A stretch of DNA of 64,000 nucleotides from Oryzomicrobium terrae (GTDB taxonomy: Bacteria > Pseudomonadota > Gammaproteobacteria > Burkholderiales > Rhodocyclaceae): NCBI RefSeq assembly GCF_008274805.1, contig NZ_CP022579.1:2232001-2296000 (forward strand), written 5' to 3'. The translations under genes and the position numbers were made by a program. Positions within the stretch are counted from its first letter, which is position 1. Each line of letters opens with the position of its first letter. Of this stretch, positions 1 through 8,218 are shown one piece after another. The notes under the pieces are model-generated. The model made no database searches. It had not been told where the DNA came from and was given only the letters and a program-made list of their open reading frames with translations.

Positions 1-1
1 G

Positions 2-337
2 GCGACGCAGGACCCGGCGGCCTCCATCGACCTGCTGGCACGCACCTTCGGCAGCGCCACAGTGAGCCCCATCGACGGCGGCCAGCGCCTTACTGCCGGC
101 CGGGGCAGCGTCGATTACCTGGTGCCAGACGCAGTGCGCGTCCGCTTTGGCGACACCACCCTGCCCAGCCCCGACGGCCGCGACCGCCAGGTCGCCCTGG
201 TGTTGCAAAGCGTGTCCCTGGCCCAGACTCGGGACACTCTGACGGCTGGCGGCATCGCCTTCGACCAGCAGGCCCCGGACCAGTTGGTGGTGCCCGCCCG
301 GGAAGCCTTCGGCGTCGCCCTGGCCTTCCGCGCCTAA
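2..337 (+). CDS. VOC/glyoxalase-like protein, C-terminal part (partial)
   Basis: The reading frame is open from base 2, so the gene begins before the window; 111 codons and a TAA stop are visible. The fold pattern (a strand with VDYLVPDAVRVRFG, then VALVLQSVSLAQTRDTLTAGG, then a C-terminal strand ending GVALAFRA) resembles the second half of vicinal-oxygen-chelate (glyoxalase-like) proteins, which are often metal-dependent lyases or dioxygenases. No catalytic residue can be assigned from this fragment. It is followed by a strong terminator and then by an amine/amino-acid-type oxidoreductase, so a link to the same catabolic pathway is possible but unproven. Confidence 0.55.
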   Translation, partial: ATQDPAASIDLLARTFGSATVSPIDGGQRLTAGRGSVDYLVPDAVRVRFGDTTLPSPDGRDRQVALVLQSVSLAQTRDTLTAGGIAFDQQAPDQLVVPAREAFGVALAFRA

Positions 338-372
338 GCACCGCTCCCCAGGGGGTTCCCGGCAGGGGTCGG

Positions 373-417
373 GGGCGCCTCTGGCGGCAGGACCGAGGTT
401 TGCCGCCAGAGGCGCCC
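373..417 (+). terminator. Strong hairpin terminator after the VOC gene
   Basis: Perfect 17-bp inverted repeat (373-389 with 401-417, 11-nt loop) lying 36 bp after the stop codon. It is followed by a pyrimidine-rich stretch rather than a pure T tract. Confidence 0.7.
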
Positions 418-473
418 TCTTCCCGCCTCCCCCCCTTCCCGATTTATCCGCTCCCGATCCCACGAGGCTGCCC

Positions 474-1787
474 ATGCCTGCCCTGACAACTCCTTCCCTG
501 CCTTCCCTGTGGTCGGCCACCGCCACGCCGCCGCCCCCAACCCAACCCCTCGACCACGATGCGGTGGCCGATGTGGCCATCATCGGCGCCGGTTATGCCG
601 GCCTGTCCGCCGCCCTGCACCTGGCCGAAGCGGGCCGGCACGCGGTGGTGCTGGAGGCTGTCGAGATCGGCCACGGCGGTGCCGGGCGCAACAACGGCAT
701 GGTCATCCCTGCCCTGACCCGGGCCTACCCGGCCGACCTGCGCGCTCGCTTCGGCATCGTGCGGGGCGATCGGCTGGCACGGCTGGTGGCCGGCTCCGCC
801 GCCTTCACTTTCGACTTGATCCGCCGTCACCAGATTGCCTGCGACGCGGTGCAGACCGGCTGGACCCAGCCCGCCCATTCCCCCGGCCGGGCCCGCTTGG
901 CCCGGGACCGTTTCGAGCAGTGGCAAGCCCTGGGGGCCGACGTGGCCTACCTGGACCGAAACGAAACCGCCACTCTGAGCGGCTCGCCCCTCTACCACGG
1001 CGCCTGGCTGGCCCGGAGCGGCGGCCACGTCAATCCGCTCAAGCTGGTACGCGGTCTGGCCGGCGCTGCCCAGGCCGCCGGGGCAACGATCCACACCCAA
1101 TCACCAGTCACCGCCGTGGCCCGGGACGGTGAGGGCTGGCGCCTCGCCACCCCCAGCGGCTCGCTGCGCGCCGCCAAGGTGATCGTCGCCACCGACGCCT
1201 ACAGCGACAATCTGTTCCCACAATTGCGCCGCTCGATCGTGCCGGTGCGCTTCTTCCAGCTCGCCACCGCCCCCCTGCCCGAGGCGGTGCGCCGTCAGGT
1301 GCTGCCCGGCTGCCAGGCCCTCTCCGATACCCACGCCGATATGTACTTCGTCCGTCCCACGGTGGACGGAAGGCTGGTGAGCGGCGGCGCCCTGGTCCTC
1401 AACCACCGCTGGCAACCGCGCCTGGCCCGGCACGTGGCCGGCCGGCTGGCCCGCATGTTCCCGGCCCTGGGGCCCTCGGTGAGTTTCGACTACGCCTGGG
1501 ACGGCCATGTGGCCATCACCACCGACTTCCTGCCCCGCCTGCACGAACTGGCCCCGGGCATCGTCACCGTGGCCGGCTACAACGGCCGGGGCGTGGCCCT
1601 GGCCACCGCCAGCGGCAAGGTCCTGGCCGACGCCGTGTTGGCGGGCGGCTCCTCGGCGGACCTGGCCGACCTGGACATTCCCCTCACTCCCCTGGCCCCG
1701 ATTCCCCTGCACGGGGCGCTGACCCGGGTCGCCTCGCTTGAATTACTGCGTTACCGCTGGCGCGATACCCAGGAAGTTGCCGCATGA
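474..1787 (+). CDS. FAD-dependent oxidoreductase (DAO family, PuuB-like)
   Basis: A 437-residue member of the D-amino-acid-oxidase superfamily. The N-terminal Rossmann motif IIGAGYAGLSAALHLAE (about residues 35-51) binds FAD, and GHGGAGRNNGM follows. C-terminal DGHVAITTDFLPRLHEL and VTVAGYNGRGVALATASG match the FAD-closing motif of gamma-glutamylputrescine oxidase-like enzymes. Such proteins oxidise amines or N-substituted amino acids with oxygen. The stop overlaps the start of the M20 amidohydrolase by 4 bp (ATGA), so the two are co-translated. A pathway oxidising an amine and hydrolysing an amide is inferred; the substrate cannot be read. Confidence 0.85.
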   Translation: MPALTTPSLPSLWSATATPPPPTQPLDHDAVADVAIIGAGYAGLSAALHLAEAGRHAVVLEAVEIGHGGAGRNNGMVIPALTRAYPADLRARFGIVRGDRLARLVAGSAAFTFDLIRRHQIACDAVQTGWTQPAHSPGRARLARDRFEQWQALGADVAYLDRNETATLSGSPLYHGAWLARSGGHVNPLKLVRGLAGAAQAAGATIHTQSPVTAVARDGEGWRLATPSGSLRAAKVIVATDAYSDNLFPQLRRSIVPVRFFQLATAPLPEAVRRQVLPGCQALSDTHADMYFVRPTVDGRLVSGGALVLNHRWQPRLARHVAGRLARMFPALGPSVSFDYAWDGHVAITTDFLPRLHELAPGIVTVAGYNGRGVALATASGKVLADAVLAGGSSADLADLDIPLTPLAPIPLHGALTRVASLELLRYRWRDTQEVAA

Positions 1788-2977
1788 ACACCACCATCCT
1801 CCCCCGCATCCCCCCCGCCGTCGCCGCCCTGGGCGAAGCCATGCGCGGCTGGCGCCATCACCTGCACGCCCATCCGGAAACCGCCTTCGAAGAAGTGCAG
1901 ACCAGCGCCTACGTGGCCGAACTGCTGAAGAGCTTTGGCATAGAGGTGCACACCGGCATCGCCAAGACCGGCGTGGTCGGGGTCATTCCGGGCAAGGCCC
2001 CGGGCCCCTGGGTGGGCCTGCGCGCCGACCTGGACGCCCTGGACATCCCGGAAGCCAACGACTTCGACCACCGCTCCCGCCACCCGGGCAAGATGCACGC
2101 CTGCGGCCACGACGGCCACACCGCCATGCTGCTCGGCGCCGCCAGGTACCTGGCCGAAACTCGGGACTTCACCGGCACCGTGGCGGTGATCTTCCAGCCG
2201 GCAGAAGAAAACGAGGGCGGCGGCCGGGCCATGGTGGAAGACGGCCTGTTCGAGCGCTTTCCCATTGAATCGGTGTACGGCCTTCACAACTGGCCCGGCC
2301 TGGAAGCTGGCCGCTTCGCCATCAGAGCCGGGGCCCAGATGGCCTCCTACGACATCTTCGAGATCACCCTGGAAGGCCAGGGCGCCCACGCCGCCATGCC
2401 CCACCTGGGACGCGATTCCATGGTGGCCGCCGGCCAGCTGGTGGGCGCCCTACAAACCATCGCCAGCCGCGACACCAACCCCCTGGATTCGGTGGTGGTC
2501 AGCGTCACTCAGATCCACGGCGGCGACACCTGGAACGTGCTACCCCAGAGCGCCGTGCTGCGCGGCACCGTGCGCGCCTTCTCCCCGGAGGTGCAGAACC
2601 TGGTGGAGCGGCGCATCAACGAGATCGCCCAGGGCATCGCCGCCACCTTCGGTATAGCCGCCCGGGTACGCTACGAGCGACGCTACCCGCCCACGGTGAA
2701 CGCCGCGGAACCGGCCCGTCTGGCGGCGGCCGCCGCCACCGCCCTGGTGGGCGAGGCGGCCGTAGATACGTCCCCCGGCCCGGCCATGGTGGCCGAGGAC
2801 TTCGCCTTCCTCCAGCAAGCCCGCCCCGGCGCCTACATCTGGCTAGGCGCCGGCCCCGGTCGCCTCGGCTGCCTGCTGCACAACCCAGGCTACGACTTCA
2901 ACGACGAAATCCTGACCTTGGGAGCGAGTTATTGGGTGGAGGTAGTGCGACGGGTGTTGGGAGAGGCAAAGAGCTAA
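1784..2977 (+). CDS. M20 family amidohydrolase (hippurate hydrolase/aminoacylase-like)
   Basis: A 397-residue M20D metallopeptidase. Visible signatures are LHAHPETAFEE near the N terminus, GLRADLDALDI, the metal-binding HACGHDGHTAMLLG (about residue 104 on), QPAEENEGGGRAM with the catalytic Glu pair, and a C-terminal HNPGYDFND. The family hydrolyses N-acyl amino acids, hippurate or IAA conjugates with two metal ions. A dimerisation domain with GAHAAMPHLG is also present. The start codon overlaps the stop of the upstream FAD oxidoreductase, making a two-gene operon. Length is typical; the substrate is unknown. Confidence 0.88.
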   Translation: MNTTILPRIPPAVAALGEAMRGWRHHLHAHPETAFEEVQTSAYVAELLKSFGIEVHTGIAKTGVVGVIPGKAPGPWVGLRADLDALDIPEANDFDHRSRHPGKMHACGHDGHTAMLLGAARYLAETRDFTGTVAVIFQPAEENEGGGRAMVEDGLFERFPIESVYGLHNWPGLEAGRFAIRAGAQMASYDIFEITLEGQGAHAAMPHLGRDSMVAAGQLVGALQTIASRDTNPLDSVVVSVTQIHGGDTWNVLPQSAVLRGTVRAFSPEVQNLVERRINEIAQGIAATFGIAARVRYERRYPPTVNAAEPARLAAAAATALVGEAAVDTSPGPAMVAEDFAFLQQARPGAYIWLGAGPGRLGCLLHNPGYDFNDEILTLGASYWVEVVRRVLGEAKS

Positions 2978-2979
2978 AG

Positions 2980-3051
2980 CGCGGCGTTGGCCGCAAGCCG
3001 ATGAGCGCCTTGATCGAAGCCGCCCGCCTCAAGGGCCACCAGGCCGTGGCC
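2980..3051 (+). pseudogene. Remnant of a GNAT acetyltransferase (motif A only)
   Basis: Directly after the amidohydrolase stop, one frame reads RGVGRKPMSALIEAARLKG and then HQAVAG. This matches GNAT motif A, where an R-G-x-G-x-x-L-M acetyl-CoA loop is followed by ALIEAAR and a strand. No GNAT sequence can be recognised before or after it, and the frame decays into Pro/Arg-rich filler, so this looks like a leftover core of a deleted gene. The rest of the 526-bp gap up to 3502 holds a hairpin (3239-3277) and no gene I can support. Confidence 0.5.
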
Positions 3052-3238
3052 GGCAGGTCCGTCCGGGCCCAAGTATCCCGCCCTCGCCATTTTTGCACCT
3101 TCCCCGCTGTGCCCCACCCCACCACCCCCATCTACCGGACTCGGTTGCCGCCCGGTGCCGCAGCACCTGACGGTGATACCCCGCGGAACACCGCGCCAGT
3201 TGGGCATCTTCAGGCAGGCATGGCTAAACTCAAGGATC

Positions 3239-3277
3239 GGCGCGGGTTTTCACAGGCACCCCGTGAAGGTCCGCGCC
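3239..3277 (+). other. Long-stem hairpin in the leader region of the HD-GYP operon
   Basis: GGCGCGG (3239-3245) pairs with CCGCGCC (3271-3277), and an inner TCAC (3250-3253) pairs with GTGA (3263-3266). It lies about 225 bp before the first HD-GYP gene. It does not match the c-di-GMP riboswitch core that I know. Function unknown. Confidence 0.3.
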
Positions 3278-3502
3278 AGTCCTAGGGTTTAGAGGCATGG
3301 AGTTTGGCCCGGCGAGATCGGACAGCAACATCGGACGCCGCGCAGGAACGCGCCGACCTCATGGGATCGTGGCGACGCCCGGCTGGGCAGCGAGGGCATG
3401 ATTTCCTGGCCGTGATGAATCTCCTCGGTCCCGGCGGGCGGCGGTGATAAGGTCAGGCTATTCTGCTTTTCCCGCATCCTCCTTGCCCGAAGGTCAGCCG
3501 CC

Positions 3503-5017
3503 ATGCTCTCGCCCACGCCCCTGGAAAACGCCGTCTGGCGCTTGCTCCCCCAGGCCCTGGCATGGGTGGACGTGGCATCCCTGACCATCGCCAGCGCCAA
3601 CCCGGCCGCCGAGCAGTTGTTCGCCAGCACCGGCCTGACGGTGCCCGGCGCCGCCCTGCTCGAACTGTTCCACCCGATCGACAGCAGCCACTTCGTTGCC
3701 GCGATGCACCTGGGCAATGCCGGCCCGGAACAGGTCGTGCATCTGCCCGGGGGCCGGGTAGCCACCGCCCGCTGGCTGGGCACCACGCCCGAGCCGCCCC
3801 GCACCCTCGCCCTGCTCCTCGTCACGCCGGACACCCAGGCGCCCGCCTCGGTGGATGAGGCCACCCAGCTGGCCTGGGCCTTCGACGCCCTGCACGGCGC
3901 CACGGCACGGGCGATCCAGGCCCAGAACGAGGCGGAATTCCTGGCCGCCAGCTGCGCCGGCATCACCGCCCAGGGGCGCTATCCCCTGGCCTGGATCGGC
4001 CTGGCGGCGGACGACGAACAGAAGCGGGTGACGGTTGCCGCCAGCGCCGGGACGGCCAGCCATTACCTGGACGGCATGGAATTCAGCTGGGGCGACAATC
4101 CCCACGGCCACGGGCCCACCGGCCAGGCCATCCGCAGCGGCAAGACCCAGCTCAACAACCAGGCCAGCTACAACCCGGCCTTTGCGCCGTGGAAAGCCCG
4201 GGCCGCCGGCTACGGCCTGGCGGCCTCGATCTCGGTGCCCCTGACCCTGGACGGTCGTGTCGTCGGTGCGCTGATGGTCTATTCCCGCGAGGTGAACGCC
4301 TTCGGCGCTACGGAAGTGCGCCTCTTCGAGCAACTGGCCCAGTATCTGGAACTGGCCCTGAGCGGATTTCGCGCCCGGGAGGCACTGCAAGCCGAGGCCG
4401 CCTTGCGCGCGACCGCGGCGGCCAAGCTGGAGCAAATCCTCGAACAGGCCATCGAAACCCTGTCGGAAACCCTGGCCGAGCGCGACCCCTACACCGTCGG
4501 CCACCAGCTCGAGGTGGCCGAGATTTCACTGAAGATCGCCCGGCACATGGGCTTGAGCGAAGAACGCTGCCACGCCCTGCGCCTGGCGGCGGTCGTCCAC
4601 GACGTGGGCAAGATCCGCATTCCCATCGAGCTGCTGACCAAGCCCACCGTGCTGCGCCCCCAGGAAATGGCGGTGCTGCGCCAGCACGTCCAGGCCACCA
4701 TCGACATCCTGGGCAAGATCGACTGGCCCTGGCCCCTCAAGGAAATCGCCGGCCAGCACCACGAGCGCCTCGACGGCAGCGGCTACCCGGCCGGCCTCAA
4801 GGGCGACGAGATCATGCTCGAAAGCCGCATCCTGGCGGTGGCCGACACCATCGAATCCATGTCCGCCAGCCGCCCCTACCGCCCGGCCAAGGGCCTGCCG
4901 GCGGCCCTGGCCGAAATCGCCGCGCACCAGGGCACCAAATACGACGCCGAGGTGGTTCAGGCCGCCCTGGCCGTGATGCGCCCCGAGCTGGCCGCGCCCG
5001 ATCGCGGGGAGGCCTGA
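3503..5017 (+). CDS. PAS/GAF sensor with HD-GYP c-di-GMP phosphodiesterase domain
   Basis: A 504-residue soluble protein. Residues 1-100 are PAS-like, about 150-290 form a GAF domain, a short coiled coil follows, and about 320-490 form an HD-GYP domain. The metal site HD (H366, D367 in VVHDVGKI) and the G-Y-P motif (427-429 in DGSGYPAGL) are both intact, so active hydrolysis of c-di-GMP is expected. There is no membrane segment, so a cytosolic ligand is likely sensed. A second HD-GYP gene starts 4 bp after the stop, and the two are clearly one operon. Confidence 0.9.
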   Translation: MLSPTPLENAVWRLLPQALAWVDVASLTIASANPAAEQLFASTGLTVPGAALLELFHPIDSSHFVAAMHLGNAGPEQVVHLPGGRVATARWLGTTPEPPRTLALLLVTPDTQAPASVDEATQLAWAFDALHGATARAIQAQNEAEFLAASCAGITAQGRYPLAWIGLAADDEQKRVTVAASAGTASHYLDGMEFSWGDNPHGHGPTGQAIRSGKTQLNNQASYNPAFAPWKARAAGYGLAASISVPLTLDGRVVGALMVYSREVNAFGATEVRLFEQLAQYLELALSGFRAREALQAEAALRATAAAKLEQILEQAIETLSETLAERDPYTVGHQLEVAEISLKIARHMGLSEERCHALRLAAVVHDVGKIRIPIELLTKPTVLRPQEMAVLRQHVQATIDILGKIDWPWPLKEIAGQHHERLDGSGYPAGLKGDEIMLESRILAVADTIESMSASRPYRPAKGLPAALAEIAAHQGTKYDAEVVQAALAVMRPELAAPDRGEA

Positions 5018-5021
5018 TCCA

Positions 5022-6227
5022 ATGCTGGCCCACCACTTCTTCGAGCTGATCAGCGTCCCCGTCCTGCTGTTCGCCATCTTCGTCCTGGCCGATTCGTTCT
5101 CGCCGCGCCTGCCCGCCTGGCTGCCGCGCTACTGGGTGCAAGTCGCCGTCTATGCCGTGCTGGCGGTGCTTTCCCTGCAGTTGAGCTTCAAGATCGACAA
5201 CGGCGTATATATCGACACCCGCAACGGGGTGATGGCGGTGGCCACCATCGCCCTGGGGCCCCTAGGCGGCTTCATCGTCAGCCTGGCCGGCGCCGCCACC
5301 CGCCTGAACATGGGCGGGGGCGGCGCCATTCCCGGTTCCCTGAGCATCCTGAGCGCCTGGGCCCTGGCCACGCTGGTGCTGGCAGGGTATCGCCGTATCG
5401 CGCCCCACGGCCGGGCCACTGCCAGCCCCCTGGTGCTGCTGCTTGCCGGCATCGGCGGCGGCCTGGCCTCGATGGCCTCGCTGTCGTGGATCGCCTTCCA
5501 CCGCGGCGAGAGCCCGGATTCGTCGTTGCTGACCATGGCCGCCACCGCCCAGGTGGTGAGCGCCCTGCTGCTGGGCGGATTGATCCACCTGACCGTCAGC
5601 CGCAGCGCCGCCCTGGCGGCGGGCCGTCAGGCCAATGCCTCGCTGCGCCAATCGCTGCGCCAAACCATCGGCTCCCTGGCCGCCGCGGCGTTGCACCGCG
5701 ACCCGGCCTCGGCCACCCACCAGCAACGGGTGGCCCACCTGGCGGTGGCGGTGGGGCGCAAGCTCGGCCTGCCGGCCGAGCAGCTGGAAGGGCTAGAACT
5801 GGCCTGCCTGGTGCACGACGTCGGCCAGATCGAAGTCCCGGGCGAAATCCTCTCCCGTCCCGGCCCCCTGACCCCGGCCGAGTACGAGTTGATCAAGCTG
5901 CACTCGGTGATCGGCTACGAAATCCTCAAGGACGTGGATTTCCCCTGGCCGATTGCCGAAATCGTCTACCAGCACCACGAGAACCTGGACGGCACCGGCT
6001 ATCCCCGAGGCCTGGCGGGCGAGGCGATTTGCCGGGAAGCGCGCATCCTGCGCGTCTGCGACATCGTCGAGTCGATGTCGTCCCACCGGGTCTTCCGCCC
6101 CGAGTTCGGTGCCGAGCGGGCCCTGCGTGAAATCGAGCGGATGGCCGGCAAGGAACTGGACCCCCAGGTGGTGGCGGCCTGCACCGCCCTGTTCCGGCAA
6201 GACCATTACACCCTGCCCAAACCCTGA
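5022..6227 (+). CDS. Membrane-bound HD-GYP domain protein (5TM LytS-type sensor)
   Basis: A 401-residue protein whose first 190 residues form five to six hydrophobic segments like the 5TM-5TMR_LYT receptor domain (GVYIDTRNGVMAVATIALGPLGG). A linker and an HD-GYP domain (about 220-390) follow. The HD pair is present (H265, D266), but the usual HDxGK reads HDVGQ, so the conserved Lys is Gln269. The GYP motif (326-328, GTGYPRG) is intact. Either activity is altered or this is the regulatory partner of the soluble HD-GYP protein just upstream. It ends at a bidirectional terminator. Confidence 0.87.
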   Translation: MLAHHFFELISVPVLLFAIFVLADSFSPRLPAWLPRYWVQVAVYAVLAVLSLQLSFKIDNGVYIDTRNGVMAVATIALGPLGGFIVSLAGAATRLNMGGGGAIPGSLSILSAWALATLVLAGYRRIAPHGRATASPLVLLLAGIGGGLASMASLSWIAFHRGESPDSSLLTMAATAQVVSALLLGGLIHLTVSRSAALAAGRQANASLRQSLRQTIGSLAAAALHRDPASATHQQRVAHLAVAVGRKLGLPAEQLEGLELACLVHDVGQIEVPGEILSRPGPLTPAEYELIKLHSVIGYEILKDVDFPWPIAEIVYQHHENLDGTGYPRGLAGEAICREARILRVCDIVESMSSHRVFRPEFGAERALREIERMAGKELDPQVVAACTALFRQDHYTLPKP

Positions 6228-6260
6228 TCGCGGCACCTGCCTGGCCGCAAGGCTGACAGC

Positions 6261-6302
6261 AATAAAAAACGGCAAAGCCGCTTAGCCTTGCCGTTTTTTA
6301 TT
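6261..6302. terminator. Bidirectional terminator between convergent genes
   Basis: Perfect 15-bp inverted repeat (6261-6275 and 6288-6302) with A and T tracts on both flanks. It separates the HD-GYP operon from the convergent small gene at 6318-6542. Confidence 0.93.
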
Positions 6303-6317
6303 GCGCCAGGGCGCCGC

Positions 6318-6542
6318 TCAGGCGAGGAAGGTTTTCTGCTCCTTGAACAGCTTGCGCGCGTCGCTGTGGGCCTGGTCCAGGTTGCGCAGGGACGGGTCGT
6401 CGTCGTGGGGGCAGAAGTATTCCTTGTCCTGGGCGGCCATCACCAGGGCGATCGCCGCCTGGTCGCTCACGTCGTATTTCTCGGTGATGAGGGTGGTCAC
6501 TTCGTCCAGGTACTCTTCGTAGGTCATGGGGCGTGGGGGCAT
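6318..6542 (-). CDS. Small acidic conserved hypothetical protein
   Basis: A 74-residue protein beginning MPPRPMTYEEYLDEVTTL; the second Met may be the true start. It is mostly helical and acidic with one Cys (EYFCPHDDD), and has no signal peptide or membrane segment. I do not recognise a named family. It is flanked by a terminator on each side and so forms a single-gene unit. Its composition and codon use look like those of real genes in the window. Confidence 0.65.
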   Translation of the reverse strand: MPPRPMTYEEYLDEVTTLITEKYDVSDQAAIALVMAAQDKEYFCPHDDDPSLRNLDQAHSDARKLFKEQKTFLA

Positions 6543-6721
6543 GGGCGCGGCTCGGGCAAGATGAAGGGTAAGGGCACCGGCGCAATAGCAGGGTTGCAGC
6601 AGGCGCCATGGCCGGCATTATCCCCCGGCAGGGGCGTGGTCGCGGGGCAGGCCGCCCAGGCGGGGCGAAGCGTCGATAAAAAGGGATACGTCGATAAGGC
6701 GATGGGACGCTGGCGGGATGA

Positions 6722-6756
6722 AAAAAACGGCAAGGTCGGAAACCTTGCCGTTTTTT
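6722..6756 (-). terminator. Terminator after the DUF3460 gene
   Basis: 15-bp perfect arms (6722-6736, 6742-6756) with a 5-nt loop and T tracts in both directions. It lies 19 bp after the stop of the minus-strand gene at 6776. The remaining 6543-6721 shows no gene. Confidence 0.92.
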
Positions 6757-6775
6757 CTACCGCAACCAGCCCGAC

Positions 6776-6979
6776 TTACTTGGTGGTCACGTCGTAGGGA
6801 TACGCCTTTTGGGCCACCCGGGATTCCTGCTGGCGCCGCAGTTCGTCCAGCGTCTGCGGACGATCCCACCACAGGGCGCGGCCCTTGGCCTGATCCTCGG
6901 CCCAGGCCGGATTCTTGGCCAGCGCCTCGTCGATGAACTTGGTGTGGTCAGACACGTAGTCGGAAACGACACGTCCCAT
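6776..6979 (-). CDS. DUF3460 family protein
   Basis: A 67-residue protein starting MGRVVSDYVSDHTKFIDEAL, with the Trp pair motif GRALWWDRPQTLDE and a C-terminal YPYDVTTK. This matches my memory of DUF3460, a small betaproteobacterial family of unknown function. It is soluble and charged with no signal peptide. It lies downstream of the DUF3567 gene on the same strand, 95 bp apart, and is closed by its own terminator. Confidence 0.75.
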   Translation of the reverse strand: MGRVVSDYVSDHTKFIDEALAKNPAWAEDQAKGRALWWDRPQTLDELRRQQESRVAQKAYPYDVTTK

Positions 6980-7074
6980 GGTCTATCCCCTTGAGCGTCG
7001 AAAAAAGCGGGATTATACCGGCAGTTCACGCCATTTCCGGGACGACTACCAATCTGACCGCCCGGCCCCCACGT

Positions 7075-7311
7075 TCAGTGGAAGCTGATGGGTTGCGTCG
7101 CCCCCTCGCAGTAGTCGGACAGGAAAGCATCGATCTCGTCGCTATCGCCCTGCTGTTCAGTGACCACCTGGCGCATGGCGTCGTGAAAATGATCCGCCTG
7201 CACCCCCTGGATGAACATCATGCGGCCGGAGTCCTTCTCCACCAGTTCGTAACCGTGCTGGGCCACGTAGGACACCACTGCATAGTGCTCGCTGTTGAAG
7301 ACCACTTTCAT
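7075..7311 (-). CDS. DUF3567 family protein
   Basis: A 78-residue protein starting MKVVFNSEHYAVVSYVAQHG and containing GYELVEKDSGRMMFIQG, which I recognise as the DUF3567 (BTH_I0359-like) family found across Betaproteobacteria. It has an alpha/beta character and no export signal. Function is unknown. Its leader region (7312-7429) contains nested inverted repeats. Confidence 0.75.
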   Translation of the reverse strand: MKVVFNSEHYAVVSYVAQHGYELVEKDSGRMMFIQGVQADHFHDAMRQVVTEQQGDSDEIDAFLSDYCEGATQPISFH

Positions 7312-7325
7312 GTCGGCTCCTCTCT

Positions 7326-7402
7326 AAAACGACGGCTCAGTTCCCCAGATGGGGAGCGGAGTGTCGTTTTCAAGGGTTCGGACTTTTCCCGCCGGGAAAA
7401 GT
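7326..7402. repeat. Cluster of inverted repeats between DUF3567 and exonuclease genes
   Basis: Three nested or adjacent palindromes: AAAACGAC (7326-7333) pairs with GTCGTTTT (7363-7370) around an inner TTCCCC/GGGGA hairpin, and a perfect 10+1+10 palindrome at 7382-7402 (ACTTTTCCCG, then C, then CGGGAAAAGT). They may end transcription of the exonuclease gene or act as an operator for the DUF3567 gene. Confidence 0.5.
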
Positions 7403-7429
7403 GCCGAGGCGCCGTTAGGAAAAACGTAC

Positions 7430-8140
7430 CTATTTGTCGCCGGACGTAACGGCGGCATCGCCGCCAGCCGCCGCCGCAGCGGCCAGGGCCTGGGCTTCCG
7501 CCTCCTCGTCGGCCTTGGCGGCAGCCCGCTCGGCCCGCCAGGCCTCGACGTAGGCGGACAGGTCCTCGGCGATGCCCAGGCGCTCGCGCTGTTCCTTCCA
7601 GAACGACCACATGTTGCAGAACAGGGCGCCCTGCTCCAGGGCGTCGTCCAGGGCCACGTGGGTGTGGGGAAAATCCTCAAACCAGGCCTGGGGCAGGCGC
7701 GGCTTGACCGTCTTGCGATAAGGCAGGCCGGTGATGCTCATGGCGAAGGTCTTGATGTCGAGGGCCGACCAGGAGAACGGACAGCGGCCGGCAAAGCGCA
7801 TCAGGTACCAGAACATGTAGGTGAAGTCGAAACCGGCCGGGTAGGCGACGAACACCGGCTTGCCCGGCAGCTCCTCGACCCACTTGGCGTACTCGGGCAT
7901 CACCTCTTCCGGCGGGCGGATGTTCTCCCGGTGGGCGGCCCAGGCCTCGGGCTCGGTCTTCCACCAGCGCATGGTTTCCGGGTGGCCGGCGGCGCCGGGG
8001 AGCAGCTCCAGGTTGGCGCTGTAGGTGGCGATCAGCTCCTTCTCCTGGGTGTAGACCGCCGAGGCGAAGGACAACATGGAATGGGGACCGGGGATGGGGC
8101 CGTCCGCCTCCACGTCGGTACTGACGAAAATCTCTGCCAT
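7430..8140 (-). CDS. 3'-5' exonuclease-like protein (DnaQ/RNase T fold)
   Basis: A 236-residue protein. The N-terminal [19 protein letters not shown] carries the first acidic pair of DEDD exonucleases (D..E in TDVEADG). [11 protein letters not shown] near residue 190 supplies the third motif with its terminal His/Asp. A middle segment with [17 protein letters not shown] fits the second motif. The C-terminal tail is Ala-rich and low in complexity. The target could be DNA or RNA. A single gene, it reads toward the DUF3567 gene. Confidence 0.8.
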   Translation of the reverse strand: MAEIFVSTDVEADGPIPGPHSMLSFASAVYTQEKELIATYSANLELLPGAAGHPETMRWWKTEPEAWAAHRENIRPPEEVMPEYAKWVEELPGKPVFVAYPAGFDFTYMFWYLMRFAGRCPFSWSALDIKTFAMSITGLPYRKTVKPRLPQAWFEDFPHTHVALDDALEQGALFCNMWSFWKEQRERLGIAEDLSAYVEAWRAERAAAKADEEAEAQALAAAAAAGGDAAVTSGDK

Positions 8141-8218
8141 GAAAAAACGCCCTTGAATCGTTGCTGTTGCAAGGGCGCCATTGTAAGGGACGGCGGGGCG
8201 GATCGCCCCGGCCCACGA

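Noticed and set aside
3052-3502. Possible c-di-GMP riboswitch upstream of the HD-GYP genes
   Set aside because: The hairpin at 3239-3277 does not carry the conserved riboswitch core as I know it, and no other match was seen.
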